A stretch of 33,579 nt of DNA from CAZRWH01 sp964603905 (GTDB lineage Bacteria; Patescibacteriota; Gracilibacteria; UBA1369; UBA12470). The notes below the pieces were generated by a model. That model made no database searches. It was not told the DNA's origin and saw only the letters and a list, made by a program, of their open reading frames with translations. The position numbers and the translations under genes are program-made. Of the stretch, positions 8,749 to 18,205 are shown one piece after another (position 1 is the first letter of the stretch; every line of letters starts with the position of its first letter). The DNA lies in contig CAZRWH010000011.1 in assembly GCA_964603905.1 (NCBI GenBank), forward strand, positions 1-33,579, read 5' to 3'.

Positions 8749-9603
8749 CTAGTCTTCCCAGTCAGCCTTTCTTTTCACCCTACCGTACTTCACATGGTTT
8801 CTTTTTTGAGAAAGCAAATACGAAAGATAGCCATACCCCATCACAAGGAACGGAACGATCATAAAGGTCAAACTAATCTCAAGCATAATATTGAAAACAG
8901 CATGAAGAGCTAGCGCTATAAACAGCCCTTCCATCACCTTTTCTTCAGCAAAAACAGTTGACGACTTAAGATGGAAAACCCTGTGAAAGAAGCTGATTAT
9001 TGGATGTCGGTTTTGACGAACTTCTTCCTGATAAATAGGCTCTGCAAAATACGCTATACCGTAATAATAACCGTACACACCAGAGAACAATATGTGCGCA
9101 AATGTCGAGAATATAGACCGGAAAATAAATGAAACATACAACGTATCAATACCTTGATACTGCCAGATGTAGAAGAAATACATAATGTTCTCTACAAATG
9201 CGAACCCCAAAGCTGCCATGATACTAAACTCTATCGCATCATCAATATCCTGGAACTTCCCGCCATCGACAAGCTTTACAGCCAAATGCTTAACATACTC
9301 CTCGAGCACACCCACAAAAACAAATGTAAATATCACCCCAAGAGGAAGCACCATCAGCGGAGCAAAACTCAGAACATTGTATTCAAACTGCTCAAAGAAC
9401 GTGAACAAATCCAAGCTAGGGAAATACTCCCAGCTCATCTTATAAAGCAAAATCGGCGCAACCGAAACCATCCCTGCAATAAACGTCAAAATAACCAAGC
9501 TCATCGGCTCTCTCTTCTTCTTCAGGAATATCCACGCCCACAATATCGCAGGAACAGAAGCCAGGCCTATACATATCAGGATTTTCGCGAGATGGGCGTC
9601 CAT
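8749..9603 (-). CDS. PrsW-like intramembrane metalloprotease
   Basis: A 284-aa multi-spanning membrane protein with about seven hydrophobic segments. The PrsW/PrsW-protease family motifs are in order: EExxK as Glu101-Glu102-x-x-Lys105, GFAFVEN at 133-139, His170 in RSIFSTFAH, and His234 in HAVFN. In Bacillus, PrsW cuts the anti-sigma factor RsiW; no anti-sigma factor is visible here, so the substrate is unknown. The C-terminus is basic and cytoplasmic by charge. The ATG at 9603 follows a repeat-rich leader of about 110 nt from a strong promoter at 9721-9749. It converges on the TrmB-like gene with a 3-bp gap. Stop TAG. Confidence 0.87.
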   Translation of the reverse strand: MDAHLAKILICIGLASVPAILWAWIFLKKKREPMSLVILTFIAGMVSVAPILLYKMSWEYFPSLDLFTFFEQFEYNVLSFAPLMVLPLGVIFTFVFVGVLEEYVKHLAVKLVDGGKFQDIDDAIEFSIMAALGFAFVENIMYFFYIWQYQGIDTLYVSFIFRSIFSTFAHILFSGVYGYYYGIAYFAEPIYQEEVRQNRHPIISFFHRVFHLKSSTVFAEEKVMEGLFIALALHAVFNIMLEISLTFMIVPFLVMGYGYLSYLLSQKRNHVKYGRVKRKADWED

Positions 9604-9665
9604 TTAGGTAGTTGTAGTTAGTAGTGGTAGTTATAGCTGTTGTACTGAGTGTTTCGCGCAGGACA
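9604..9665. repeat. TAGTTG-type repeat plus hairpin in the prsW-like leader
   Basis: A 6/7-mer TAGTTG/TAGTGG array occupies 9604-9636, directly against the start codon, followed by an imperfect hairpin TGTACTG (9641-9647) with CAGGACA (9659-9665). Bases 9606-9632 are near-identical to the MBL-gene leader at 29225. Confidence 0.7.
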
Positions 9666-9720
9666 TTTAACGATTTAGAGTCAGTTATCCCGTCTGCAAA
9701 CCACGCAGTTACTTCATGTA

Positions 9721-9749
9721 ATTATAACATATTTCGGCATGCGGAACAA
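9721..9749 (-). promoter_or_regulatory. Promoter of the prsW-like gene
   Basis: Minus-strand -35 TTGTTC (9749-9744), 17-bp spacer, perfect -10 TATAAT (9726-9721). The start of transcription would be near 9714, giving a 5' leader of about 110 nt. Just upstream, a short GCCCC-TAA-GGGG stem (about 9750-9762) may help end recF transcription. Confidence 0.75.
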
Positions 9750-9789
9750 CCCCCTTAGGGGCATTTCTAATAATATTTTGGCTTTTGTA

Positions 9790-10872
9790 CTATTTCAGGC
9801 TATTTATTTGCCCATTTGCTACAGTCAAAACAGATATATCCTCCACAAAACCTTCGAGATGCTCTAAACACGTCGTGGTAACAAACGACTGATGCTCTAG
9901 AATGATTTCTATCAGGTGTTTCTGGCGGGAATGGTCAAGCTCCGACAATACATCATCTAGTAACAAAACCGGCTTCTCCCCTGTTAACTCGCGTATGAGC
10001 TCCAACTCAACAAGCTTCATTGCCAGTACTGCGGTTCGACATTCCCCTCTTGAACCGTATTTTTTCATTGGCTGTCCGTCGATCAAAACCTCGAAGTTGT
10101 CTCGATGCGGACCAAATGTTGTTGTTTGAGTAATTCTGTCTGATTCTATTCGAGCTGACATCTGATCTAGGTAGTCAGCGTACTCTAATGGACCTGGTTT
10201 GTAGTTTATTTTTACAGTTTTTGGTGATTCTGATAGAGATTCGTATTTTTGATTAATTCTATTCTGAAATTCGGCCAATATTTGGGCTCGCCATTTATAA
10301 ATTTCTGTACCGAGCTCTGCTAATTTCATGTCCCAAATTTCGATGTGTGATTGTGGAGCGCGTTTCTTTAGGAGCTCGTTCCTGTTTTTCAGGGCACGCG
10401 TGTATGTAACTATCGTGCTTAGAAACCCTGGAAATGTCTGCATGCAAAGCAGGTTCAAGTACCGACGCCTTGTTGCCGGGTCACCTGTAATGATATGGAC
10501 ATCTTCTGGGACGAATATTACAACTTTTAGGGACTGGATGTACTTTTTGCTTTCGAGTACCACCCCTGACTTCTTGAATTTCTTAGCTCTCGTCGGTTCT
10601 GACGTAAAAGCTACCTCGAGTTCTTCACTTCTCCCATCTGATTCGACCAAACCTTGAATTCTTCCGTGTTGTCGCTCCCATTTTATTAAATCTGTGAAGT
10701 TTTTTGTCCGAAAAGATTTCGTCAAAGCCAGGAAATATATGCTTTCTAGCACGTTTGTTTTCCCCTGTGCATTTTCTCCTATGAACACCGTGACCTTTTT
10801 CCCTGAGTCGAACTTCAGGTTTAAGTCTTCCAGGTTTCGGAAGTTTTCTAGTTTTAATTCTTGCAATATCAC
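9790..10872 (-). CDS. recF: DNA replication and repair protein RecF
   Basis: A 360-aa RecF, the SMC/ABC-type ATPase that helps load RecA at gapped DNA through RecFOR. It has Walker A GENAQGKT at 32-39, conserved LxLENFRNL at the N-terminus, a degenerate signature around SRGECRTAVLAMKL, and Walker B LLLDDVLSELD. Length is normal. The start codon appears to be GTG at 10872, matching the family N-terminus. In many bacteria recF sits with dnaA-dnaN-gyrB; here it is alone, divergent from thrS across 68 bp. A minus-strand TATAAT at 10884-10879 would place the transcription start at or next to the GTG, so the mRNA may be leaderless. Stop TAG. Confidence 0.97.
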   Translation of the reverse strand: MILQELKLENFRNLEDLNLKFDSGKKVTVFIGENAQGKTNVLESIYFLALTKSFRTKNFTDLIKWERQHGRIQGLVESDGRSEELEVAFTSEPTRAKKFKKSGVVLESKKYIQSLKVVIFVPEDVHIITGDPATRRRYLNLLCMQTFPGFLSTIVTYTRALKNRNELLKKRAPQSHIEIWDMKLAELGTEIYKWRAQILAEFQNRINQKYESLSESPKTVKINYKPGPLEYADYLDQMSARIESDRITQTTTFGPHRDNFEVLIDGQPMKKYGSRGECRTAVLAMKLVELELIRELTGEKPVLLLDDVLSELDHSRQKHLIEIILEHQSFVTTTCLEHLEGFVEDISVLTVANGQINSLK

Positions 10873-10878
10873 AAATCC

Positions 10879-10884
10879 ATTATA
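10879..10884 (-). promoter_or_regulatory. Candidate -10 element of recF
   Basis: A perfect TATAAT on the minus strand. The normal 6-bp offset puts transcription start at 10872, the G of the recF GTG. The -35 region is poor (TATAAA), so this is weak evidence. Confidence 0.3.
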
Positions 10885-10940
10885 TTGCTTATTAACAGAT
10901 TTTTATATAAGATTTTGTAGAAAATTTTAAAACTATAAAC

Positions 10941-12680
10941 ATGGGTAAAACAAAAAAGACATTTGAGATCGAGACTATGAGACATTCTTGCGCACACGTT
11001 CTTGCGCAGGCTGTACTTGAGATGTTCCCTGAGGCGAAACTTGCTATCGGGCCGGATATCGAGCATGGATTTTATTATGATTTTGAGCTTCCAAGGACTC
11101 TTGCACCAGAAGACCTGCCTTTGATCGAGAAGAAGATGAAGCAGATTTTTAAGCAAAGCCAAAAATTTGAGAAAAAAGTTGTACCTGCAAAAGATGCAAT
11201 CAATGTTTGCAAGGAGGCAAAGCAAGATTACAAGATTGAAATGATCGAGGACCTTATGGAGGAAGGCGAAAAAGAGATCGGTTTTTATGAAAATATCATG
11301 CCGAATAGCGGAGATACTATTTTTGTAGATATGTGTCGCGGACCTCACGTTGACCATACCGGTCAAGTTGGAGCTTTTAAACTTACAACTATCGCCGGTG
11401 CTTACTGGAAAGGCGACGAGAAAAACAAGATGCTTCAGAGAATTTATGGGGTTTGCTTTGCAACAAAAGAAGAGCTTGCAGCACATCTCGAGATGATCAA
11501 AGAGGCCAAAAAGCGTGACCACAGGAAGCTTGGAAAGGCGCTTGACCTTTTCAGTTTTCACGAAGAAGGTCCTGGATTCCCATTCTGGCATCCAAAAGGT
11601 GTTGCTTTCCTAGAGCAACTTAAAAAACACTGGTACAAATTGCACCGTGAACACAAATACGAGATCACTTCGACTCCAATCATCCTGAATGAAGCCCTTT
11701 GGCATCAGTCTGGACACTGGGACAATTATAAGGAGAACATGTACTTCACAGAGATAGATGATGCGGATTTCGCTGTTAAGCCGATGAACTGTCCTGGAGG
11801 GATTTTGATTTACAAAACAACACCGAAGTCTTACCGCGATCTTCCGATTCGTGCTGGAGAGTTTGGGCTTGTTCACAGGCATGAAAAGTCTGGTGTTCTG
11901 CACGGTCTTTTCCGGGTTAGATCTTTCACTCAAGACGATGCACACATCTTCTGCCGTGAAGACCAAGTTAAGGCTGAGCTTAAGGATGTTATGGACCTTA
12001 TTGAGAAGCTTTATAAGCCTTTTGGATTCGAGTATCACGTTGAACTTTCTACTCGTCCTGAAAAGGCGATCGGTAGCGACGACATGTGGGAACTTGCCGA
12101 GAAGACTCTTAAAGAGGTTATCGAAGAATCAGGCGTTCCTTATGTTGTAAATGAAGGAGATGGAGCTTTTTACGGACCTAAACTAGATTATCATGTCAAA
12201 GATTGTCTTGGACGAACATGGCAATGCGGAACCATTCAGCTCGACTTCTCAATGCCTGAGCGTTTTGAACTTGAATACACAGGTGAAGACGGAAAACAAC
12301 ATCGCCCAATCATGATCCACAGAGCTCTTTATGGGTCCCTGGAGAGGTTTGCTGGAATTGTTATCGAGCACTATGCCGCAGCATTCCCTGTTTGGCTTGC
12401 GCCTGTTCAGGTTCGCGTCCTTCCTGTTAGTGAGAAGTTTGCGAAATATGCTGGAGAGGTTTTTGATACTCTCTACGACGCGGGCGTTCGTGTCGAGATG
12501 GATAAATCTGACGAGAGTCTCGGGAAGAAAATCCGTAATGCAGAAATGTCGAAGGTTCCATACATGCTAGTAATCGGGGAAAAAGAGGTTTCTGAGAAGA
12601 AAATCTCTGTTCGTGATTACGCGACGAAAGAGCAGAATGTGATGGGACTTGATGAATTCCAGAAGCTGATTACCGACTAG
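10941..12680 (+). CDS. thrS: Threonyl-tRNA synthetase lacking the TGS domain
   Basis: A 579-aa class II synthetase that charges tRNA-Thr. It starts directly in the N2 editing domain: His15-x-x-x-His19 in MRHSCAHV, and the second editing motif MCRGPHVDHTG. The catalytic core has MNCPGG, HRHEKSGVLHGLFRVRSFTQDDAH and motif 3 in HRALYGSLERF; the C-terminal anticodon-binding domain begins around PVWLAPVQVRVLPV. Escherichia coli ThrS is about 60 residues longer because of an N-terminal TGS domain, absent here. The ATG at 10941 follows an AT-rich leader without a Shine-Dalgarno sequence. The TAG stop overlaps the convergent 1086-aa gene in a shared CTAG. Confidence 0.97.
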   Translation: MGKTKKTFEIETMRHSCAHVLAQAVLEMFPEAKLAIGPDIEHGFYYDFELPRTLAPEDLPLIEKKMKQIFKQSQKFEKKVVPAKDAINVCKEAKQDYKIEMIEDLMEEGEKEIGFYENIMPNSGDTIFVDMCRGPHVDHTGQVGAFKLTTIAGAYWKGDEKNKMLQRIYGVCFATKEELAAHLEMIKEAKKRDHRKLGKALDLFSFHEEGPGFPFWHPKGVAFLEQLKKHWYKLHREHKYEITSTPIILNEALWHQSGHWDNYKENMYFTEIDDADFAVKPMNCPGGILIYKTTPKSYRDLPIRAGEFGLVHRHEKSGVLHGLFRVRSFTQDDAHIFCREDQVKAELKDVMDLIEKLYKPFGFEYHVELSTRPEKAIGSDDMWELAEKTLKEVIEESGVPYVVNEGDGAFYGPKLDYHVKDCLGRTWQCGTIQLDFSMPERFELEYTGEDGKQHRPIMIHRALYGSLERFAGIVIEHYAAAFPVWLAPVQVRVLPVSEKFAKYAGEVFDTLYDAGVRVEMDKSDESLGKKIRNAEMSKVPYMLVIGEKEVSEKKISVRDYATKEQNVMGLDEFQKLITD

Positions 12681-15600
12681 GCCCCAGGCTGTTCTGCAGG
12701 GTCTACACCTCCGTATGATGTTGATATATCTGGTTCTGCAGAGTCGGCTGCTTGTTTTTCCGCTGCGGTTTGGGTCATCTTTGCTGCGCTGTATAGCGTT
12801 GCATGATCTGCTTTGATAGCGGCTTTCATCTGAGCTAGGTTTGCCTTACCTTTTTCTGTAGTCAAAGTGAACCTTAAGAAGTTCCCCACATTCTCCTGTA
12901 GCTGATCCATATTTGCAGGTATCTCTGGAGTTCCAAACATTTTCTGTGCAATATCTCGGTCATACTCTTGATCGCTTTGACCTTCTTTTTTGGCAAGCCC
13001 GTAAGCTGCTGCTCGATTTCTACAAATCTGTTTTACGTCTTCTGCCCCCCTAGACTGACCAGAGAAAACATCTCCAAACAGTTCTGGGTCTAGTATTGCC
13101 ATGTACTTTCTTAGTACTTCTATGTTCTCTTGTGTTTTTGACTTTCCTCGACCATACGAGGCTCCATAAGCACCTGCATAACGCGGCTCCTTGTGCTGCT
13201 CTCCATTCCATTTAAAATACTGTGTTTGATTTGCATACATTCTCTTAGCAGTAATACCATCAAAAGTTGTAAACATGTTCGCAAACCTTACAACCTGACT
13301 TATCGCACTACGCTCATTCGACAGATCTCCATCAAGGCTATCGTATGTATCTATTAGCGTATCGAGATACTGCAACATACCAACGGTTGCATTTTGGAAA
13401 CCTGTTACCGGCATTGTGAAACCTTGCGTGCCCCTTGTAAGAATACTTTTTGCCGTATTGGCACCCATCACACCAAACCAACAAGTCGCATCATCATGAT
13501 CCTGTCCAACACCTTGAGTCAAAGCCTTATCTACACGTTGGTAAACCCTCTCTTGGTGTATAATGTGAGAATGGAACCATCTGTTAAATGACTTTCCTGC
13601 TGCGTTTTTGTCTCCGTCATATTTTGCCCATCGCCTGATATCGGCCATTGTAGGTTTTTCACCAAGCGCAGTTTCGGAACCGAAGATATCAATTACCGGA
13701 TATGCATTGATGTGCTTACTATCAAATCTCGATAGGATATCCCTTGGCAAAAGCCCCCATGCTACTCCCTGAATCATGTAGTAAAGCTTGTTTTCCGGAC
13801 TACCTTTACCAAATTCTATGTTGTAGTGAATCATCTTTTCGTACTGCTGAGGGTCGATCTTCGGAGTACGTCCTTCCCTAATAGCCTGCTTATATTCTGC
13901 AAGTTGTTTTTGTAGAATTCTATCAAGACCTCCAGGCATTTCCGCGTTTCTATCACAGAAGTCTGCATGGCTATCCATTTTCGATTTATAGTTCGACTCA
14001 TTTGTAGTTTGCCATCCTTGATATGTATCGAAGTCCCAAATCAAACCTATTACTGTCTTTAATTTCTCGTGTATAACACCTGTTTCTGCCATCTCGGCCT
14101 CCGGATTTTTTACATTAAACTGAACAGCCCCGTTGCTGAAGTACATCAACTGCGCCCAAAGTTTCGGATCGTCCCATCGAATACGTCCCATGTCAGAAAG
14201 CAATATCAAACATGCTTTTAATTCGTCTGGGTGCCTTGTCTTGTGCATTATCTCCGTTATCTGCCATGCATCCTTGTTTTCGTAAGACTGCTTGTAAACA
14301 CCTACGTTGTCCACCTCAGACTGCTCACTCAAACGATCAAATTCGTTCGCAGCTGTCTTTAGCGGTCCTGGAAGATCACTCAAAAGTGAGCTTCCAAAAT
14401 TACCAAGATTTTTGTCACTACGCCTTGTGTATTGTCGTTTCGCCCATTCGACAAGTTTCTCACCCATGTTTTTGAAGTCGTGAATAGAAAGCCAATAAAT
14501 CTCATATCCGCTAGATTCACCTGGCTTTTGCGAAACCATCTGCAGGTAATTCTCAACCTCCTTTTTGTAATCTGGCAGAACGTCTTTTAGCAACGATTCT
14601 GGCACATCAGTGATCACCCTGTCCACCTCGTCCATAAAGTCTTCTGCCAGCACTTTTGCGCTTTGTCTTACCTCCTCGCTTACGCTTGGATCCTTAACGA
14701 TGTCCATGAAATCTGCAAGAGATAGTGGTTTCTCTGAAATCTTGTCTTCATCAAGCGTACCGTCTTCCTTGATGTAGCTTTCGATACCGAGTCCTGTTTT
14801 CTTAAACACTCTTCCCAAAGCATCATCTATACTTTCATCCCATCCTTTCAATGTTTTAAGAGCCTTGTCCACCGCTTTAGTGTGCAAATCTCCTAGATCT
14901 TTATCCTCCGCAAAAATCTTTTCTATTCTCGGCTTAACTCTTGATTCAATGTCACTGACTATATCGTTGATTTGGTTTTGAGCATCTTTCATATCAGATG
15001 CCGCCTTGTCTTTTTTTGCTTTCAGCTCGCTATATCTTTGCTCTAATTCATTGTTGTCGTTAACGTTTGCTTCTTTTTGTCGTTTATTTAATTCAGACAG
15101 GAGTGTTCCCTCCGCTTCCAGAGACATTATCCATTTCAGCGTCTCTCGTCGCTGATGAATTTGCTGTTCTTTTGTTTTGCCGTCATCGTTTTGTTGCATC
15201 TCTTTTACTGACTCAACTGCTGCTTCCGACATCTTTTTGAATGCGGCTTTTTTGTTTTTTGGCACATCTTGGCTTGCCAGTTTTCGACTGAAATCCAGCA
15301 TCGCTCTGTCCATTCGGTTTATTATTTCGTCTTGGCGTTTTTCAAGTTGCCTTTTCTTTCCTGCCAGCAGATCCTGGATTGCGTCTAACGTCTCTTTGTC
15401 ATTTTGCCAATAATACGCATCCCCTGGTTGATCGTGAGAGGTCCTCCCAGGTAAATTTATTTTTTGCTGGACCTTTAATAGCTCATGCATCAATCCTCGC
15501 TTAGTCCCTTTTGGATCTATTTCTGCGCTCTCAAACCACATCCCATCACGAGCCTTTATCCGTTTTTGCAACCATTCAAGGTATGCAATATCCGCTACTA

Positions 15601-15937
15601 ATTCTTGATAGTTACTAGCCTTGTCAGGTAGCTCGTCATACAGTTCTTTTGCTATCTGTGAAGTTGATGCCATGAAATCTAAGCCGTCCGCCATACCAGA
15701 AACTTCTGCAGCTGCGCGCTCAGCCTCTGGAGCTGTCTCAGCAACTATTTGCTCGTGCGTCACTCTATCAGCAGGATTTTGTGGCGTGTTCTGATCGTCC
15801 TGTGTTGTTTGAGGATCGGTTGTGTTCGGGTCATCCCCACCGTTGCCTCCTTCAGGACCTCCAGTCATATGCAACATCCTCTCTTCATGCAGAAGTGATT
15901 TGTTGTAAATCTGATTGTGGAGATTTTTTAGTGTCAT
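12677..15937 (-). CDS. Large soluble protein of unknown function, last gene of the VirB6-like operon
   Basis: A 1086-aa protein I cannot assign to a family. There is no signal peptide or membrane segment. Residues 25-65 are a Gly/Asn/Asp/Thr/Gln-rich disordered linker. Residues about 150-330 are highly charged and helical, likely coiled coil (KAKKDKAASDMKDAQNQIND). The rest looks globular, with Trp/Tyr/His-rich stretches such as DDATCWFGVMGAN and GAYGASYGRGKSK. The C-terminus is again low in complexity (AEKQAADSAEPDISTSYGG). It starts 6 nt after the stop of the VirB6-like gene, so it is co-translated with it and probably acts with that membrane protein on the cytoplasmic side. The stop TAG overlaps the thrS stop (CTAG). 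Confidence 0.85.
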   Translation of the reverse strand: MTLKNLHNQIYNKSLLHEERMLHMTGGPEGGNGGDDPNTTDPQTTQDDQNTPQNPADRVTHEQIVAETAPEAERAAAEVSGMADGLDFMASTSQIAKELYDELPDKASNYQELVADIAYLEWLQKRIKARDGMWFESAEIDPKGTKRGLMHELLKVQQKINLPGRTSHDQPGDAYYWQNDKETLDAIQDLLAGKKRQLEKRQDEIINRMDRAMLDFSRKLASQDVPKNKKAAFKKMSEAAVESVKEMQQNDDGKTKEQQIHQRRETLKWIMSLEAEGTLLSELNKRQKEANVNDNNELEQRYSELKAKKDKAASDMKDAQNQINDIVSDIESRVKPRIEKIFAEDKDLGDLHTKAVDKALKTLKGWDESIDDALGRVFKKTGLGIESYIKEDGTLDEDKISEKPLSLADFMDIVKDPSVSEEVRQSAKVLAEDFMDEVDRVITDVPESLLKDVLPDYKKEVENYLQMVSQKPGESSGYEIYWLSIHDFKNMGEKLVEWAKRQYTRRSDKNLGNFGSSLLSDLPGPLKTAANEFDRLSEQSEVDNVGVYKQSYENKDAWQITEIMHKTRHPDELKACLILLSDMGRIRWDDPKLWAQLMYFSNGAVQFNVKNPEAEMAETGVIHEKLKTVIGLIWDFDTYQGWQTTNESNYKSKMDSHADFCDRNAEMPGGLDRILQKQLAEYKQAIREGRTPKIDPQQYEKMIHYNIEFGKGSPENKLYYMIQGVAWGLLPRDILSRFDSKHINAYPVIDIFGSETALGEKPTMADIRRWAKYDGDKNAAGKSFNRWFHSHIIHQERVYQRVDKALTQGVGQDHDDATCWFGVMGANTAKSILTRGTQGFTMPVTGFQNATVGMLQYLDTLIDTYDSLDGDLSNERSAISQVVRFANMFTTFDGITAKRMYANQTQYFKWNGEQHKEPRYAGAYGASYGRGKSKTQENIEVLRKYMAILDPELFGDVFSGQSRGAEDVKQICRNRAAAYGLAKKEGQSDQEYDRDIAQKMFGTPEIPANMDQLQENVGNFLRFTLTTEKGKANLAQMKAAIKADHATLYSAAKMTQTAAEKQAADSAEPDISTSYGGVDPAEQPGA

Positions 15938-15943
15938 TTAATT

Positions 15944-18199
15944 TTAAGTCGTTGGTTGTTGTGGTGTTACTCCCGCAAGGCCATCACCTGATTGAGTGAT
16001 CTGGATTGCAGGACGTCCTCCAATGTTTGTAACCGTTTGGTCGATAGCGCTTGATTGGTTTTCTGACGTTAGTCCGTTTGCTAGAGCTCTTACCTGATTT
16101 GGATCAAGTTTTGTTGTTCCATCTGAAGCGTAAACGTCATACCCAAGAGTAGAAGGATCTGCTCCGTTTTTGACGTTGTTCAGTTGTGTGATTCTTTGGT
16201 TGATCTCTGTAGGCCCGGTTCCTGTAGTTGTTGGTGCTGTAGCAGGAGGTGTTGCTGACCCAACCGAAGCTGTTACGTTCCCAAGGTCGATGCCTCCGTA
16301 AGCTGAAGAGATCTTCTCTTTACCTCCGCTGTTAAACCATGTGTTGAATTCTGACATCTTAACATCTTCAATACCCTGAACTTGGTGCTCTTTAAGCTTG
16401 TCTCGGAATCTTGCGTATTGTGCTGAAGTTGTAATCATTCCAGGTTTTATCAAACCTTTGATTGTACCTGCGACATCTGTCTTGTCATCAAGTTTTGTCA
16501 TCAGATCTTCGTAATCTTTAGCTGCCTGTGTATAGAAACCTGGCATGAATTTTTCAGTAAGAGACCTTGTTCTAGTTTGAGCAAGTTTATCAGGCATCTT
16601 TGTAAAGTTCTTAAGCGTACCTGTAATGTCTTGGAAGCTGAAGTTTTGAGCAGCGTCCGAATCCCTCGTCATGATCGGCACCATCGGTAGGTATGTTGGA
16701 AGTTTTCCAATGAATTTTGCTGCGTTTGTACCAAACTCTTTGATCGGACTTGTGATCGAACTTGCGATCGTCTTGTCCGCAGCTCCGAAAACTCCAAGCC
16801 ATACAATCGCCACGGCTATACACGCGATCATTAATTGTTGCAGGTCACTTACGTTTGGAGAAAGGAACGTTCCAGTAACTCCTCCATCAAGAACCTGCTC
16901 TGCATTTAGGCTTCCAACTCCTTGCAATTCCAAACCTCCTGCTCCTGAATTTTTCACCTGCATCGCCATCAAATATCCTACCGACATAGCGAGCCCAATA
17001 ATGATCGGAGCCATCAAATGCTGAAGGAATTTTTCTCCCAAATTAAGCTCAGAAGCGTACTGATTCACCTGTGGCACAACTATCGACAGCGCAATCATCG
17101 GGGACAGCGCGATAACGAGCCACAGCACCACCAGACGCGCAAGCAGAACTATGAATAGAGCCACATAAGCGAATCCGAAAACTATATACATCAACGTCGA
17201 AAACAACGTGTTTATCGATATTTCTTTAATTCCAATATGAGTCTGCCCAGGAGCTGTTTGAGTAAGTGTATTCAAACTACCCAGATTGATAGCCATAACA
17301 ACACCTATATTGTTTTGATCGAGTTGCCGAAAGAAGCTCTTACCTACATCGTTTAATGCAGGATAGACTTTCTTGGCCTCGTCATTCGCGGCCTTGTAAG
17401 CTGTTACATTTTCACCTGCAACATTTACACATGTTGTGTCATCACTCGTATTTGAAGTACAACAGAAAGCTTTTGCAAGTGGCCCTGCTGAGCTGTAAGC
17501 CCATGGCTGAGCGTCCCCACAATCTGCTGCTGATGTCGTCCCTCCAGACGCAACTTCCGCACCCTCTGTCGAGGCTGCAGCGTCAGCTCCTTCTGTAGCG
17601 CTCGTACTTGGGTTGTAAGCTTCCGCACCATCTGTATCGACACAAACAACGTATGCAGGGTCAGTACAAATACTCCGTTCCATATCACTTCTTATTTCGT
17701 TCGCATCATACTCTTCTATCGTTCCAGCTATATCGTAAACGGCCACCGTCACTACGTTTGCTGCATCGAGAATAACTTTACACGCAAGGAACGAGAAATT
17801 CACCGCAACAAGAGCCATCACAAACTTAGGCAAAGCGCTCTTAAGCGCGAAGTTTCCTTCCCCTCCAAAACCTGTAACGTTATAAAAAGCTATTACCAAC
17901 AGAACGAATACAAACACGATATTCACAATATTCCTCATAATCACCCATATTTCCCGGAGTCTCTCACCAATCTCAGGACCAAATATCAAATCGTTATCCA
18001 TCAAGCTTCCAATCATCAAAAGAACAGGCCAAAATGCCGCGTGAACAAGTCCAAAACCAACGTTGATAACCTCCTGCATTTTCAGGAGTGCATCGTTCAT
18101 ATCAGCGCTAATCGCGAACGCTGTGTTTGGAATTATTAGCGCAAGCATCACTATTGCTAGCACTGTTCCTGGTCTTATTTTTTTGATGAAATTTTTCAT
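15944..18199 (-). CDS. VirB6/TrbL-like polytopic membrane protein
   Basis: A 751-aa protein. It has an N-terminal hydrophobic signal (residues 12-30, ending AFA) and about seven more membrane segments, including IVNIVFVFVLLVIAFYN, FVMALVAVNFSFLACKVIL, a long pair around YVALFIVLLARLVVLWLVIA, and LMIACIAVAIVWLGVFGA. Between segments, residues about 175-275 form a Cys-rich, Ala/Ser/Thr-rich loop that is probably extracytoplasmic. The C-terminal 230 residues are soluble with a Pro/Thr linker (PPATAPTTTGTGP). The arrangement matches the VirB6/TrbL inner-membrane component of type IV secretion systems, which in CPR bacteria often occurs without full conjugation machinery; the assignment is from architecture. 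Neighbours lie 6 nt away on each side. Stop TAA. Confidence 0.75.
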   Translation of the reverse strand: MKNFIKKIRPGTVLAIVMLALIIPNTAFAISADMNDALLKMQEVINVGFGLVHAAFWPVLLMIGSLMDNDLIFGPEIGERLREIWVIMRNIVNIVFVFVLLVIAFYNVTGFGGEGNFALKSALPKFVMALVAVNFSFLACKVILDAANVVTVAVYDIAGTIEEYDANEIRSDMERSICTDPAYVVCVDTDGAEAYNPSTSATEGADAAASTEGAEVASGGTTSAADCGDAQPWAYSSAGPLAKAFCCTSNTSDDTTCVNVAGENVTAYKAANDEAKKVYPALNDVGKSFFRQLDQNNIGVVMAINLGSLNTLTQTAPGQTHIGIKEISINTLFSTLMYIVFGFAYVALFIVLLARLVVLWLVIALSPMIALSIVVPQVNQYASELNLGEKFLQHLMAPIIIGLAMSVGYLMAMQVKNSGAGGLELQGVGSLNAEQVLDGGVTGTFLSPNVSDLQQLMIACIAVAIVWLGVFGAADKTIASSITSPIKEFGTNAAKFIGKLPTYLPMVPIMTRDSDAAQNFSFQDITGTLKNFTKMPDKLAQTRTRSLTEKFMPGFYTQAAKDYEDLMTKLDDKTDVAGTIKGLIKPGMITTSAQYARFRDKLKEHQVQGIEDVKMSEFNTWFNSGGKEKISSAYGGIDLGNVTASVGSATPPATAPTTTGTGPTEINQRITQLNNVKNGADPSTLGYDVYASDGTTKLDPNQVRALANGLTSENQSSAIDQTVTNIGGRPAIQITQSGDGLAGVTPQQPTT

Positions 18200-18205
18200 T
18201 TTATT

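Noticed and set aside
10869..11591. A 240-codon open frame antisense to thrS
   Set aside because: It lies wholly opposite the well-conserved thrS start, lacks recognisable motifs, and its Cys/Phe/Leu-rich composition is what an antisense frame of this gene would give.
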